From the NCBI GenBank assembly GCA_028829895.1, contig CM054181.1, positions 28,108,357 through 28,172,356 of the forward strand: a stretch of DNA of 64,000 nt, given 5' to 3'. Within the stretch, counting starts at the first letter, position 1. Each line of letters begins with the position of its first letter. The notes beneath the pieces were generated by a model. The model worked only from the letters and a program-made list of their open reading frames with translations. It had not been told where the DNA came from and did not search any database. The position numbers and the translations under genes were made by a program. Of the stretch, positions 33,656 to 46,560 are shown piece by piece. The stretch is from Sinotaia quadrata. Lineage: Eukaryota > Mollusca > Gastropoda > Architaenioglossa > Viviparidae.

Positions 33656-36600
33656 TATTTTAAAATATTAAGACTTTTTACTTTAAAGTAACAAAGGAAA
33701 ATGTTAATATAAAAAAGAATACTGTATTGAGCTTAGGAGTTAGGGTTAATTATTATAACACCTGAAATGGGAAATAAATACTGCTATTCCTAACATAAGT
33801 TCTTTTGAAACTTATAAATTGTTTACTAGTCTTCATCAAGTTTCTCTTTTGCAGTACCTATATTGTCACAACTGGGCTGAAACTGAATATTTATAATTTT
33901 AGATTATAATTTTACAGAGCAATATTTTTTTTATAATACAGGACTGGGTGCAACATACTAAATTTAGTGATTTACTTGGTGAACACAGATTAAGCAGTTT
34001 TTGTTTTTTGCCACATTCCATATTGTTTCTCAGTCCCTTTCATAAGCAATATCTTTGACTTTTTCTGCTTTAAGTACCAGTATGAATGTGTAAAATAAAA
34101 GTATTAAGTTGACTGGTCTACATACGTAGAGTACACTTTGCTTCTAAAAATATCATTTGCATTTATTATACAGTATTTCAGAAAACTGAATAGTTTTTCA
34201 TAGCCAGTGATTTAATGTTTCAAACCAAGATGATATGATACTAAGATAAGCAATGTGTGAACCATTTTTGGTACCATAAAACTACATTTCAGGAATAATA
34301 TAAGGTAGTGAAAAGAGACCAAAGCATTTCTGACTGATGCATATTATGTTTAGAACCAATATTCTTGGATTAGTATAGAATTCAGATCATCTTTAAGTTC
34401 AACATCATGCATCACAGTCGTGATTCTTAAAAGTGTGACATTCATGCATGTGTGTGCTTCCTCTGCATAGTTAACATTTTATTTTAAGTATATAATTTAT
34501 ATAATTATTTTCAAAATGCTTAATTTTGTTTATTCATATATCATTATAATGTGTATTTGTTTATCTTTTCAAGTGGCAGTGCTTTGTACAGTATTTTGTT
34601 CATTTTATGAAAATCTTGTTCTGCCACTTCTGATATGTAGCATTAAATATCTATAGGATTTAAATGTAAATACAGTATTGGATTTGAAGTCTGGAATATT
34701 TTTAACTGGAATTATTTGCAGTGCAAAATATATCAACATAATTAGCTGTTTTATAAATCTTTTTTACCTTAAGAGTTTATATATATATTTATATATATAA
34801 ATTTATATATTTCAAAGGCCCTTTCTCTAGCAAATTTAAGTAAACTCTTTACCATCTGACAAGTGACTGTGTCATCCACTGAAATGATATAAATCAGTTT
34901 CACTCTGCAGCACTTTTTTTTATATATTGTGAGTTTTTACAATGGTGAGATTGTATAGAAGTGAGTGAAGACACTTTTAAAATGTCAGCACAATCAAGTC
35001 ATCATCACTAATGCCAGGATGAAACATTTTGCCTTTGTCATAGGCTAGCTTGAAAATTATGGGTATTGAGTATGTTTTTCCTTTTTTTCTTTTCTTGTGC
35101 ATGTGTGTTAGTGTGTGTGTGTGTGGAGACAGAGACAGAGTATTTATAAATAATTCAACATTTTGTGCTTTCAGCTTTGGTTACATTATCATAAATTAAA
35201 TATTAATTATGTTAAATCTAATTCCAGGCATCATTCTTTCTTTCTGTCATCTTCAGCAAATTCATCTTTCTGCAGAATTGATCAGTTTTATATGGTCTTA
35301 TAGACAGAAGTCAGTCTTCTAATTTAAATTTTGTATTGATTTTTGTTTCTTTTAAAAAATAAAATAAAAAAACCAACAGCTCATCCAACAAGTATTAAAG
35401 AGTTAATTTTACCCTCTTGGAAAATTTCCATAAATTACAATAATGATGTTATGGTATTTTGTCTTTTTTTACCTCAGTGAAATTATGTAGACTTTTCAGT
35501 TAATTCTCTGTGCTTATATATTTTGAATATTATTTTAATTATAATATTAATGATTTTTTTTTTCATTTTTACAATTTTAGTTTAACACTATATAACAGTC
35601 TCATGCTATTTTTCTGACACTTGTATTTGTATAGATGTTAACTCCTCTCTGTTATTGCAGTATTTTAAAATAATTACATTATAAAGTATATTCTTTATGC
35701 CTTTTTATGGGGAGAAAAAAAAATCATTTTGCCTAAAGAAAATCCTATTGTCTGATTGCATTGTTAATTTATTTGTTACCTTTTTTTTTACCCCATCTTT
35801 CATCATACATCTTGTTTTGCATGCAAAAATCCTTAGCTAATTAATTGATGGCACCTGACACTGTGACAGCCTCCTTCAGAACTTGTTCTACTCCTCACTT
35901 GACCTCTAAACCCTTTCTTCTATCATTTTCCCACCCATCCCAGCTCTTCCCTTTCTTATCCATTTTTACTTTTAGTAGTATTTTGTGCTGACTTGTTAAT
36001 ACACATTCTGTTTAGAAAGTAGATTAAACCTTTTTGGTTTTTTAAATGCAAGAAAGTTGAGTAGTGGCTTTTAATTCAGTCTTATTAATATTATTTCCTT
36101 ATTATATTACCAAGCATCTTCTGACTGGAAAATGTTGTCTTTTTATAATCAAAGTAACCTTTCTTAAAAGCTGCTTTTTTTCCCCATTTGGCTTTGATTT
36201 TGAATCTGATGCTTGATTGTGTGTGTGTGCATTCATGATTCATGTCTGTGTGTGAGATGCATTTATGTCTTTTGTGTTATGTCTTTATTTACATTTAATC
36301 TGGCAAACTTTTCAAGCTCTAACTGGAAAAATATGGCTTGGCCATGAGCCCACATAATATCTACATTGACTTCCTTTTACCTTATGTAATGCAGCCTTAC
36401 AAAATTTATCAGACGAAACCTGGTGTCTGAGCTAAAAAATTAAAATAGTCATGGGGTTGGAAAGAGGAAATCATTGCTGTCTGCTTAAATCTTAAGGATT
36501 TTCATTGCTGAGAATTTTAAACAGTTTTACTTGTAGTTCATTGGGGTCAACAGATCTCTGTCAAAAAAAAAGGCACTTGCTTCAATTCGTTTGGGAAGTT

Positions 36601-36858
36601 GACAGATTTCTGTAATCAGTCTCAAGATCTAAATTGATTGACAACTGACTGCTAACCACAAAACTAGTTGAATTTTCTTTCCTGTAGATTAGATACTGCG
36701 GCCATTATTTGACCTTGCTATTAAAATTGTTGTATATCAAGAGAGAAGAATTAGATTTCTATTAACATATTGAAACTATTTACATATATGTAATGTGATA
36801 AATGTTTAGATTTACTATTTTCCTTTTATTAAAATTATAATTACTAATATTAGCTATG
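33656..36858. other. AT-rich non-coding stretch
   Basis: No coding exon, transposon end or long tandem repeat seen. Short simple tracts occur: alternating AT at about 34781-34810 and GT near 35109-35126. Confidence 0.55.
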
Positions 36859-39196
36859 TTTTACATCAGGCAATTCAAACTGAGGGCCACATGGGTCACA
36901 TATATGTTGTCATGAGGACCACACATGACAACTAATTGTGCACATTGCAATTAATTGAAGTCTTTTAATAAAATTTCTTTCAGAATATTTTTGTTATTTA
37001 AATTTAGAAACATACATTTACAATGTGCCTACAAATGTTTTAGCAGCATTCATGAATATAAAGTAATGAAATAGTTTGACAAAAAATATAATTTTAAACG
37101 GCAACATATACTTGCAAATTGTAACAGCAACAAATACATTGCACAAAAATTACAGCAGTTCAAAACTGAACATTTATTTGCTACTAGTACTATTCAGTCA
37201 TTTTTAGTGTTTTATCCTGAGGCTTGACACCTCTTTTTTGCTGACTGTTTTTGGTATGTCTGGCTGAAATGTCTGGGCAGTTCTGACTTTGATCAGAGAT
37301 CAGTCTTGTTCTCTGTTCTTTGTTGATTTCATAAAGGAAAATAACTGTTCACCCATAAAGGTAGAACCAAATATTGCCATAATCTTTCGGGCACTTTCTG
37401 AAGTTTTTAAACTTTTCAGGAAGGTATGAAAAGAAACCAGGTATCCCCACTTCAAGATACTTTGCTCTGAGTGTAGAATCCGACTGCATTTCTAATAGTT
37501 CCATCTTCAGGCTTTCTTCTGCCTTGGCAACATCAAAGAGATGTGCTGAGAATAATGCAAACTGATGTTCAAAAGATGAGAAATCACAAAATCTTTCTTG
37601 AAATTCCTTTGATAATGGTTCCAGGTGACCATCATGCTTAGTAAAGCTAAGTACAGACTCATTATTGGCAGTGTTTTTCATCTCTTTGCATGTAGGAAAA
37701 TGAACTAAATTTTCATTTAACAACTGTGACTTCCATAAGCTTAGTTTTATAATGAAGCTCTTGATGTCAGCATACAACTGAGTTATGAATTTGTTTTTAT
37801 CTTGTAATTTCAAATTAAGATCAGTTAAGTGTGTAGTAATATCCACAGCAGAAGCCAGATCTTGGAGCCAACTCTCTTCTTTTATTTCATCTCTGTTTTG
37901 ACCTTCATCTCTAAAAACATAATTATTTTTTGTCTCAACAAATAAAATCTTTTCAGCACTTTGTGACATGACAACCAGCGGACTTTTGTGTACATCAGTG
38001 AACTGATTATTCATATCTTCCAACAGCTGGCTGACCTGATGGTGGTTGAGAGCATGGCCTCTGATATAGTTCGCTGCCTTTGTGACTAAGCTAAGCACAT
38101 GATCCAATTTTAAAATCTTTGAACACAAATTTTGCTCGTGAATAATACAGTGAAAATGTGCAAATGATGAATCTGTATGTGAGTTTTCTATTTTTGTTAT
38201 TAACTTGGCAGCAATACTATTATGTCTGCTAACCATATTTGCAGCACCGTCAGTAGATAAGCATGCAAGTTTACTCAAATCAAAACCATAGTCATGCAGA
38301 GCCTGCTCGACTTTCTCAAAGATGTCCTTTGCTTGTTGTAGTGTCATGAATGGGGATCAGTTCTTCATAAATATTAAATTCACTGTCACAGGCCCTGATG
38401 AATGCTGCAGACTGTGCTATTCCACTGATGTCAATGGTCTCATCAATAGCAATAGAAAAATATTCAAACTCTGATGATAAGGCCTTCAACTGTTGTTTCA
38501 AATCACTTGACATTTCATTAATCCGTTCAGCAACAGTATTCCTGGTTAATGAAATGTCGTTGATAAGTGTGCTTTTTCTGGACATACAATTTCGGCTGTT
38601 TTTACAAGGCATTGCTTTACAAAATTTCCTTCACTGTAAGATTTCCCACTCGTGGCGATCATTCAGCTGAGTTCATAGCTTGCAGTAACGGAAGCGACAT
38701 TCCCTTTCTGAATTTTCGTAAAACAGGCCTGTTGTTGTGTCAAGTTAGCCTTCAATTCCTTGAGTCTTGAAACACGCATTGGGCCTTCATATTTATTGTA
38801 AGATTGATGGTTCATTTCATAATGTCTTTTTAAGTTGTACTCTTTTTTTGGTAGCGATGCAGTTGTTGCAAATTATACATTGTATCTTTCTGTTCACTGC
38901 TGTGAAAAATACTGTAATTCCTACTTTTCTTGAAACACTAGTAATTTTAAAAGCAAAACCTTTTGAAATTTTGAAAAGTATTTCTGTTTTCAACTATTAA
39001 TGACCTGTGCATGATTTGCCGGAAGTTAAAAGTACGTGTAGTTGCAAAAAATCGCCTAAAACAATTGAATCGGAAAAATGCAGTTTTTAAAAAAAATTAT
39101 ATTACAAAGATAAAATGTGCTTGCGCTGTAGAAGACTTTGTGCAGGCCGCAGGTGTGCTTGTAAAGGGCCGCATGGTTGATATGCCTGTTTTACAT
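36859..39196 (-). mobile_element. Full-length inactivated hAT transposon
   Basis: The element proper spans 36867-39188 (2322 bp) between identical 8-bp target duplications TTTTACAT at 36859-36866 and 39189-39196. The termini start CAGGCA on both sides and continue with similar sequence: CAGGCAATTCAAACTGAGGG on the left, CAGGCATATCAACCATGCGG from the right end on the minus strand. Inside, a broken transposase on the minus strand occupies 37205-38935. Eight-base duplications, CA-G ends, BED finger and hAT catalytic/dimerisation regions place it in the hAT superfamily, in the group related to vertebrate GTF2IRD2/ZBED-like domesticated proteins. The perfect duplication means no end erosion, although the gene is dead. 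Confidence 0.93.
37205..38935 (-). pseudogene. hAT transposase with BED zinc finger, broken
   Basis: In minus-strand order the remains are as follows. A BED-type finger (about 38935-38790) shows CIICNNC and, after a frame change, YNLKRHYEMNH. A linker carries KYEGPMRVSRLKELKANL. An in-frame TGA lies at 38663-38665. SYSEGNFVKQCLVKTAEI follows, then a frameshift near 38570. LTRNTVAERINEMSSDLKQQ and FSIAIDETIDISGIAQ, with the first catalytic Asp region (DETxD), come next. A second frameshift lies near 38335. The long remaining frame (38347-37349) has CLSTDGAANM, FHCIIHEQNLCSKIL, WLQDLASAVDITTHLTDLNL and VHFPTCKEM. The dimerisation motif EQLFSFMK (about 37340-37315) lies after a further stop. The usual YHxxVRWLSRG segment is unrecognisable. 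At least two stops and three frameshifts show it cannot make transposase. Confidence 0.9.
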
Positions 39197-40702
39197 CTCA
39201 TTTGCACCAGTCAGAGATAAGGTGTGAACAGAGGTAGAGCTTTTCAGCATAAAGTACTTATAGTAATAGCTCTGTTGTTCTGACAGAGGTGGGTAGCTCT
39301 GATAAATTAAAAACAATCTGGATATTATCATCACATTCCAGCCAGGGTAGCATCGTCGTTCTTTTATTCCAAGACTTATTAAAAGAATGAAAGCAGCTCT
39401 GTTAACAGAATGTTCATTCCAAGAAATTGGTTGTGATATCATGGTTAATTCACATGATATAGAACATGTTGGAGTAAGTGTTGGCAAATTCAGACACCAT
39501 CTTGAGAAAATCATCTTGAACTTGGGCTTCATTTTCTTGATTAGCAATTTTGAGTTACATTTAATGGTGTTTTTTCAAAGTCTGCAGATAGTTTTGCCTA
39601 TAGCATAATACTTATTAATAGTAATATTGGTTGATATCTTTGTAGCTGGTTAGGTTTTTGTTTTTCTTTTTCCAGTACAAACAAATATTTGATCAAGCTG
39701 TCTGTTGCTAAGTAGTCTTTTCTTGTCATGACAGTTGATGTAACTGGTATACCTTCTCTCATTTTGTTAACAAGAGTTTGTTGTATTATTGATTTGTAAT
39801 AATTTCAAACAGACTATGTTTACATTGCTTGTTTTAAGTCATAATATTTGATGATATTTTTATATACCTTGTATTAATATGTTAACCAAGTGGATGAATT
39901 ATTATTAAATAATATACATTATTACTGGTAAATAGGTGACACAAATTGTAAATTTGAGTAACTTACAAGACAGTTGGTAAAGGACATCAGCATATTCATG
40001 ATATTGCACTTGGGGTCATATGTATAAAACTAAAACAAGTATTGGTGATGTTTTTTACAAATAAACAAATGTATGCTGTATTACTACTACTAGATGATAG
40101 TTTTTGAAGACAAACACATGCATGATATTGCATTCAATTGTAATACTTTACAAGCATTGGTTACTTTGGGACAAATCTCATGAATGTGAACATATTGTAT
40201 ATTCTGTTACTAGGCATTTTAATATAATATGTATATATGCAAAGCAATTTAGTCACATTATTGAGATCAAGTTATTTGATTTTACATTCAGAAATACTAT
40301 ATGAACTTCTACAGTTTTTTTTAATTTTTAAAGCTTATTTTTAATAGAGTGGCTGCTATGTGTTGAATTGCAATAGGAACATAAACAGGACTTGTTAGTC
40401 AAATGGACTATGTTAAAACTTGAATTTATTTACCAAAGATTTGCTTTAAATATCATGCTTTGCTCATGTATGTAGGTTACGAATTTCATGCCTTCTAGTG
40501 GTTGTTATATCTTTGGCTACTTCCCCATTTTATCAGCTTCTGGATAATTTTATAAAGTATTCTTTGTCAAGAGATGCATAATCTTAGTAGAAGAACTATA
40601 GAAACTATATAGTTTGTCTTTTCTTCATTAGTCATTGATTCACTAATTCTGCAATAAGTTTTGCTGGAATTAACTAAATTTGCTCCCCACTGATAAAGTT
40701 TG

Positions 40703-40734
<32 letters not shown>

Positions 40735-43484
40735 GAGTCTCTCTCTTGTTCAATAATTTATTTAATTTTTACTTTTGGTTAAAACATTTGTAAAGATTCA
40801 AGATGTTTATGGGTGCAATACATTATGTTACTTAAGGTAGAGAAGCCATAAAAGAAGCCATATTTCTAGATATTGCTGAGCATAGGAGGTAAAATATAAT
40901 ACATTATCTCAAGCACTGAGCAGTAACAGAAATGTGCAGTATCAAGGTTCTTTGACATGACGAATATTGGCACATTTTCAGAATTGTGCTGCATTAAAAA
41001 AAAACAACTAATAGTATCCCCTATTTCGTTCTGCAAATGTGAATACTGCTTCACACATGTTTTAGATGAAAGCATGTTTGACTGTTAATAATATTTATTG
41101 CCATATGCTCTACACTTTTAAAAAAAATTGGAGGGGGGTAGAGAGTGTAAAGGAGAGTAGTATACCTTTACCAGTCCTTTATAATGGGTCTCTGGACATT
41201 TCTTTACAGTGTGTAACTTTACAGATTAAAGCAATGCCAAGCTTGATTATTTAACATTCAGTTTAGTGATGTAACTAATAGATTTAACAAATCTATTTTG
41301 AGTTTTGTAGAAAGAGTGGTTGGAAAAGGCTGAAATTAACTCTGAATGCTTCACATTCCACTACAGTAAATGTTCAGGTGACTTTAGACAAATCATGTTG
41401 TCAGCAGTGAGCTTGACATCTGACAGACAATAAAAGACAAATTGTTGCTTTATTGTTATAAGAAAGCAGCTTATGACTCATTTTAAGCCTTCTCTTGTCC
41501 TTGTCATTGCAAAACAAGGACATTTTGTTTTAATCATTCATTTCAGCAGTAAAGACGTTTATCAAATCATCTTACTGAGTGACTAATTTTGTAGAAGTAG
41601 TTCAGGCCGAAGCCTGTTTTGCAAACAGAATTCTTTTTTGACTTTGTTTTATATTTCATGGAGATAGGAGTGGGGATATCCAGGAAATAGCTTTGTATTG
41701 TTTAAAGTCACAGTGAGATTGTGAAGGTTGTGCTTATACTTTCCAGACAAAAAATGGGCACTTGATGGATATTTGATGGATATTATTATTATCATAAAAG
41801 CAATAGTTTTTGTAGCATTAATTAATGACATAAATTTAACTTAGGCAATAAATGCTGAAGCAAACTAATATAATCTTAATTGCCAGTGATTATATTAAGT
41901 AAACATATTGATATAAAAAGTAAATTTAAAAAACAAATGATATACACATGATGAGTGTTTGGTATATATATTTTTCCTTTCACGAGTTTCAGTTCATATT
42001 GAATCTTGAAAGCCATTGAATTTAACCCTTGCCCGCACAGAGTTTTTAAACACCAAATAGAAATTTTACAAGTTCGTTATAGTAATCAATTTTATAGAAT
42101 GTATTTTTCAAAACTGAAATAAAATGGGTATGCTGGCTTTAAACATGTAAGGGGTTCATCATCTAAAAAAATCTTATGAAAGGTTTTAATTCCCAAATTA
42201 TTTTTAAAGGTGGGTGGGTTGCTAATGCATTAATTTTGCTCAACAGGCCAATCAATGTATTACATGTACAATGTAAATTTGTATTTGTTGTTTACTGTGT
42301 GCTAGAGGTGATGGGTATCTTTATACCCCTTAGATCCAGGCAACTGCAAGATAAGATGCAGCTGACACTAAAAGCAGAGGAATGTGACACTGACAGGTAG
42401 CTAGAGAGACAACAGAGCAAGTTAAATAACTGGAAAAAGATCTAGACATTCAACTTTATACTTTTAAAGTTTTATGGAAATCAATAATTGTTGAAAGGAT
42501 TTTGCTAGATTCAAGTTATTTAACTTTCTTGCCTTTTGCTTTTTTCATTTCTTTATCTAACAGTAATGTTAATGTTAAGAGCTGAGGCATTTATTAACTT
42601 TTGTTAATTAACATTTGTTAACCTTTGTTGACCTTTGCTCCTTTTTCTTAACTTCTTTATGTAACAATGCTATTGGTCTTTAAACTAAAATTAATAAAAG
42701 TTCCCTATGAGATTTGCAATGAAGCTTGAAAACTTTTTATAAAGTTTAGAAATTCTTTGAACAAGCCTTGAATTTTGATCAGGCCTGCTTCTAATCCTGG
42801 AAATGTCAGTAGTATCAGTATGTTTTGTGCTTTTCATCATCAGACATTGATTTTTCTACTTTACTGATTTATAAAGTTATGCCCTTCAAATAAGTCAAAC
42901 AAAGCATTGAAACTAAACAAGAGTTTAAAATTAGAAACACAGACTGGCAAGATTTAAAAATGTTGTGAGAAAATGTTTGCCAAGAATAATACTCATTGAT
43001 GTTGCATTTTTCTAGACGAAATTCACTCATCTTGAAAGTTAAAGGGTTGCAGAAATCAATCAGTCTATCAAAATTACTCTTGATCTGGTTGTTTCATATT
43101 TGGCTAAGTAAAATAGTATATTCTCATTTGTTATTAATCTAGTATAAATTGTCAGATTTAACTTTTTTTTTTTAATTTATTTTTTAAATCTGGTAAATGT
43201 CTTCAAATCTGACTCAGTGTTCCAATTTGCCATTGTAGCAAGATTTATGATATATATTTTTGTTGTTGTTTCATTTGAGATTTTGTTGGAATTTTTTTAA
43301 CAACACTATTCCATATACATTATTTTACCATAACATTAATGTTTGAATTGTGAAAATAGTAATTTGACTTTCTTTATAACCATTAGTCTATGGTGAAAGA
43401 AGTGATCAGTTTCATATAGCTTTTAGTTTTATTTAGATTTGTTTTAAATTATATTTAATTTTATGTTTTTTCCCCATGTTTCAG
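39197..43484. other. AT-rich non-coding stretch, probably FRS2 upstream or intron
   Basis: No supported exon. Open frames just right of the hAT element (39191-39547 minus, 39387-39608 plus) have no recognisable domains. A CT microsatellite is at 40707-40734. Confidence 0.5.
40707..40734. repeat. CT microsatellite
   Basis: About 13 CT units, followed by imperfect CTCTC. Confidence 0.92.
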
Positions 43485-43581
43485 ATGAAAGTCATTCATG
43501 TAGGTCCATAAATGAACTATGGTATGCCTGGACAGCTCTTTATTGCTCATTCACTGACTGACTGGACTCTTGTACACTGTG
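43485..43581 (+). other. Probable non-coding 5' UTR exon of the FRS2 gene
   Basis: A pyrimidine-rich acceptor (TTTTTTCCCCATGTTTCAG, ending at 43484) and a consensus donor GTGAGT at 43582 bracket 97 bases. These are visibly richer in GC than the intronic flanks. The exon holds two upstream ATGs: a short frame of eight codons from its first base, and one at 43512. If joined directly to 48926, the second would extend 40 codons, overlap the FRS2 start and end out of frame inside it. Assignment to FRS2 is inferred from strand and position only; there is no in-frame coding path to the FRS2 ATG. Confidence 0.55.
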
Positions 43582-45130
43582 GTGAGTACATTTATTTTTT
43601 GTAAGTTTCTAATAGATATAAAAATATATTTTCAAATATTTTTGCGTGATTTTTTAAATTTCTTTTATTGAGGTTGCTACCCTAAGTTGTCCGCTCTGCC
43701 GGAATTGGGGAAAGGCTTATTGCATCCTTGTGGTGACCCAGTATAATAGACCAGAAGCTTTGACATTTTTATAGTGACAGGGTATAATTGAAATTAAAAT
43801 GGAAATCAACTTGACAGTAAATCAGCAGTTAAAAATTATTATATTTGTATATGTATTCTTTTTCGAACAGCTCCATTAAAATTGTTGCAGCCGTGTTTTT
43901 AATTAACTTCACGCATGTTAATGTATGTAGGGATGCTTCATGTTCTATCCTTGTCAGATTGGTGCAATTGGGTAGCAAAATTCAAGCATTTTCAGTCTTT
44001 TCCAGATGATGGACTGAATGAATATCAAGTCATACATACTGTTTTCTTTTCAGTATTTTTGTTGTTGTGATTGGGGTTATGGGATAAAAAAAAATCAAAG
44101 CCCCTTCCTAACTAATGTATACAATGGCAGGAACACAGCAAAGGTTATGATTGGAACTGTGTGTGGGTGGGTAACATTCTTAATGTTTAATCACAGGATG
44201 TTGTTGGTAGTAGGGGCAGGAAGCTGGTTAGACATTTCCTGGAATGGCGCCTGTAGTTTTCATAATTATAGTTAATGCTTTGAGACAAATGCTATAAATT
44301 AAAGTCACACCTAAAATTTGCCTCGAAAAAGGATTTGAAAACCTGTCACAATAGGAACACTTTGAAAAAAGAAATTCTTGTTGATTGTTGTTCGTTGTTT
44401 TTGTTTGCTTTTTTTTTGTTTGTTTGTTGTTTGTTGATAAAAGAGAGCACAACACTTTAAATAGTATTTCTTTTTCAATTACATGTTTCTTCTTTTGCTA
44501 TATAGCATCTCTTATGCTTTGATGATGAATGGTTGTGTTTAATGAAAGTAAATAAATAAATGTCAAAATGGCATGGGAAATTTTTACCTTGTCTGTTTAT
44601 GTTTTTAGGTAACTGAAGAAAGGGAGCATGTACTGAGATTGTAATTAAAACTGTAGAACTTATTATCATGTTAGATTATTAAAATTCCTAGGATCTTTGT
44701 AGAGTTTACCAGCCCTGGTTGCTTTGTAGAAATTTTGTAGTAATCTCAAGTGAACTAAATTGTGTAAAAATTCACTTTAATTAAGTTTAATTTACTGTAA
44801 TCACTTATTTTAGAAAAAAGTAATTAAATTGTACATGGTCCCATAATTATACTTTCTCAGTAATTCCATTGTATAACTATGTTCTGTTAAGGTTCCTCAG
44901 AAAAACTTGAAAAAACAAATAAATTTTGAAAATGTTTTCCAGTCACTGGAAAGCAAGAAAATGATCAATTGAACTTGAGTCTAGAAATAGTTATGAAAAA
45001 TGAGTGTTTTTGTTTTTGTTTTTAGAAACCAGGCATTTAATATAATTTTACCTTTGATTGGGGATTATACCTTTAGAGATTGAAACCAGAAATGAGCATG
45101 ATGGAGTTGCAATAGTTTCAACTTTTAATG
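43582..45130 (+). other. Intron-like AT-rich sequence
   Basis: Begins with the donor at 43582. A GC-richer patch at about 43675-43740 stands out from the AT-rich flanks but has no recognisable identity. No exon called. Confidence 0.5.
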
Positions 45131-45323
45131 GTCTACATCAGGGGTGCACAAACTTTTTAGGCCAGAGGGCCAAATTTCCAATTGATAGTGCATGGAGGGC
45201 CGCAAGTCAGATTGCACATGGATGGCTCAGTAGAAAAAAACAACACAAATAATGAAATAAAGTCCTCTGGGGGCTGCACAGAGCCCTGACTCGGGTCGGT
45301 GTTTGTGCACCCCTGGTCTACAT
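45131..45323. mobile_element. Intact-ended non-autonomous hAT element (177 bp)
   Basis: The element proper is 45139-45315. It has perfect 15-bp terminal inverted repeats CAGGGGTGCACAAAC and a perfect 8-bp target duplication GTCTACAT at 45131-45138 and 45316-45323. Internal sequence includes GAGGGCC and GCCGCAAG-type subterminal motifs and no coding capacity. It needs transposase supplied in trans. Unmutated ends and duplication make it the youngest transposon insertion here. Confidence 0.95.
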
Positions 45324-46560
45324 GATAATCCCTTGTTGATTTTCAGTACACTTTCACTTTTGGTATATTGGGCCTCCTGAGTTACATTGACTGCTGTCAT
45401 TCTAACTACTATGTTTTGTTGTAAAATATATTGTCTTGCTAATCTGTACAATTCTAATAGAAACTGTTGACCCTTTTCTGACAATTTCTAATCCTCCAGT
45501 AGACAGTATAAATATAAATGTTGACATCTCACTCAAAAAAAATTTCACCTAATGACCTATATTTCATTGTTCTGCAGTGACATTTTATATTCATCTTCAG
45601 TTTTTAATGTGATTGTGGACATTAAGAAAACTGTATAACAAGATATGTTTTGCATTTTATTTCTTTTTCTTTTAGTATTTTATATGCACTATATCTGCGT
45701 TTGGGTAGGTCTGTCTTAATTCATACTTTACATTATAAATATGTAGTATACATTTTTCACACAAAAATAGAGAATCATATGTGACAGAATGGTATTGTTA
45801 AAGTATTTTTTTAATCTGAATTATTTTTCATTGCAAACAAATTATAATGAGGTAGGACTAATACAAATTTATGTCCACCATCTATGAAAAAAAATGTGTT
45901 TGCCATATATTTTTATCTAAAATAGTGCATATTTTTCACCTTTTGTTTTAGCACGTTTCACTTACATAAACAAGATTGTGTGTTGTTTTTCTTTTTGAAT
46001 AATTTATATTCAGTGTATTTCCTCAGAAAATTTCAAGTACTGTATATGTTTTATGAACTTAGAAAATAAAATTATGTCTGCTGTAATAAAAAAAAACAGC
46101 TATTTAATTTAATCTTTAGCTGAAAGTTAAGTCCAGCAGTATGTTTTAAACAAAGAAAGTATAATGACTGGCCTGTTTTGTAAAATATATAATTTACTAA
46201 ATTTATTACATTATCAAATATTAATTATTACATATTTACTGTGTTTGGGGGGGGGGGGTCCTTAAGCGAAACTGTTGCAATTTGAAGTTTCATAATTATT
46301 TGCTCTCAATGCTGATATGGTGCTGAGTGAGCCATTCTGAGGTATAATGGCACCTTTTCCATCTTAATGTTATTGGTAGAGGGTTTTGATATTCAAGCTG
46401 ATGAAATATTTCTACTTGAATGTGGTTTTTGTTTAGAAAGTTTTTTTATGTAAACAATAAAATATAATACTTAAATAAGTGAGAGAAATTAGCAAAAGGG
46501 TTGAACTTGAAACAGATTAATTTATCTTCCTCTCTTTCCCAACTTGTTTGATGTTATCAT
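45324..46560 (+). other. Intron-like AT-rich sequence
   Basis: A poly-G tract lies at about 46248-46258. No exon or transposon end seen. Confidence 0.5.

Noticed and set aside
39191..39608. Coding sequence just right of the hAT transposon on either strand
   Set aside because: Both frames overlap each other, lack domains and splice signals, and the minus one starts across the target duplication.
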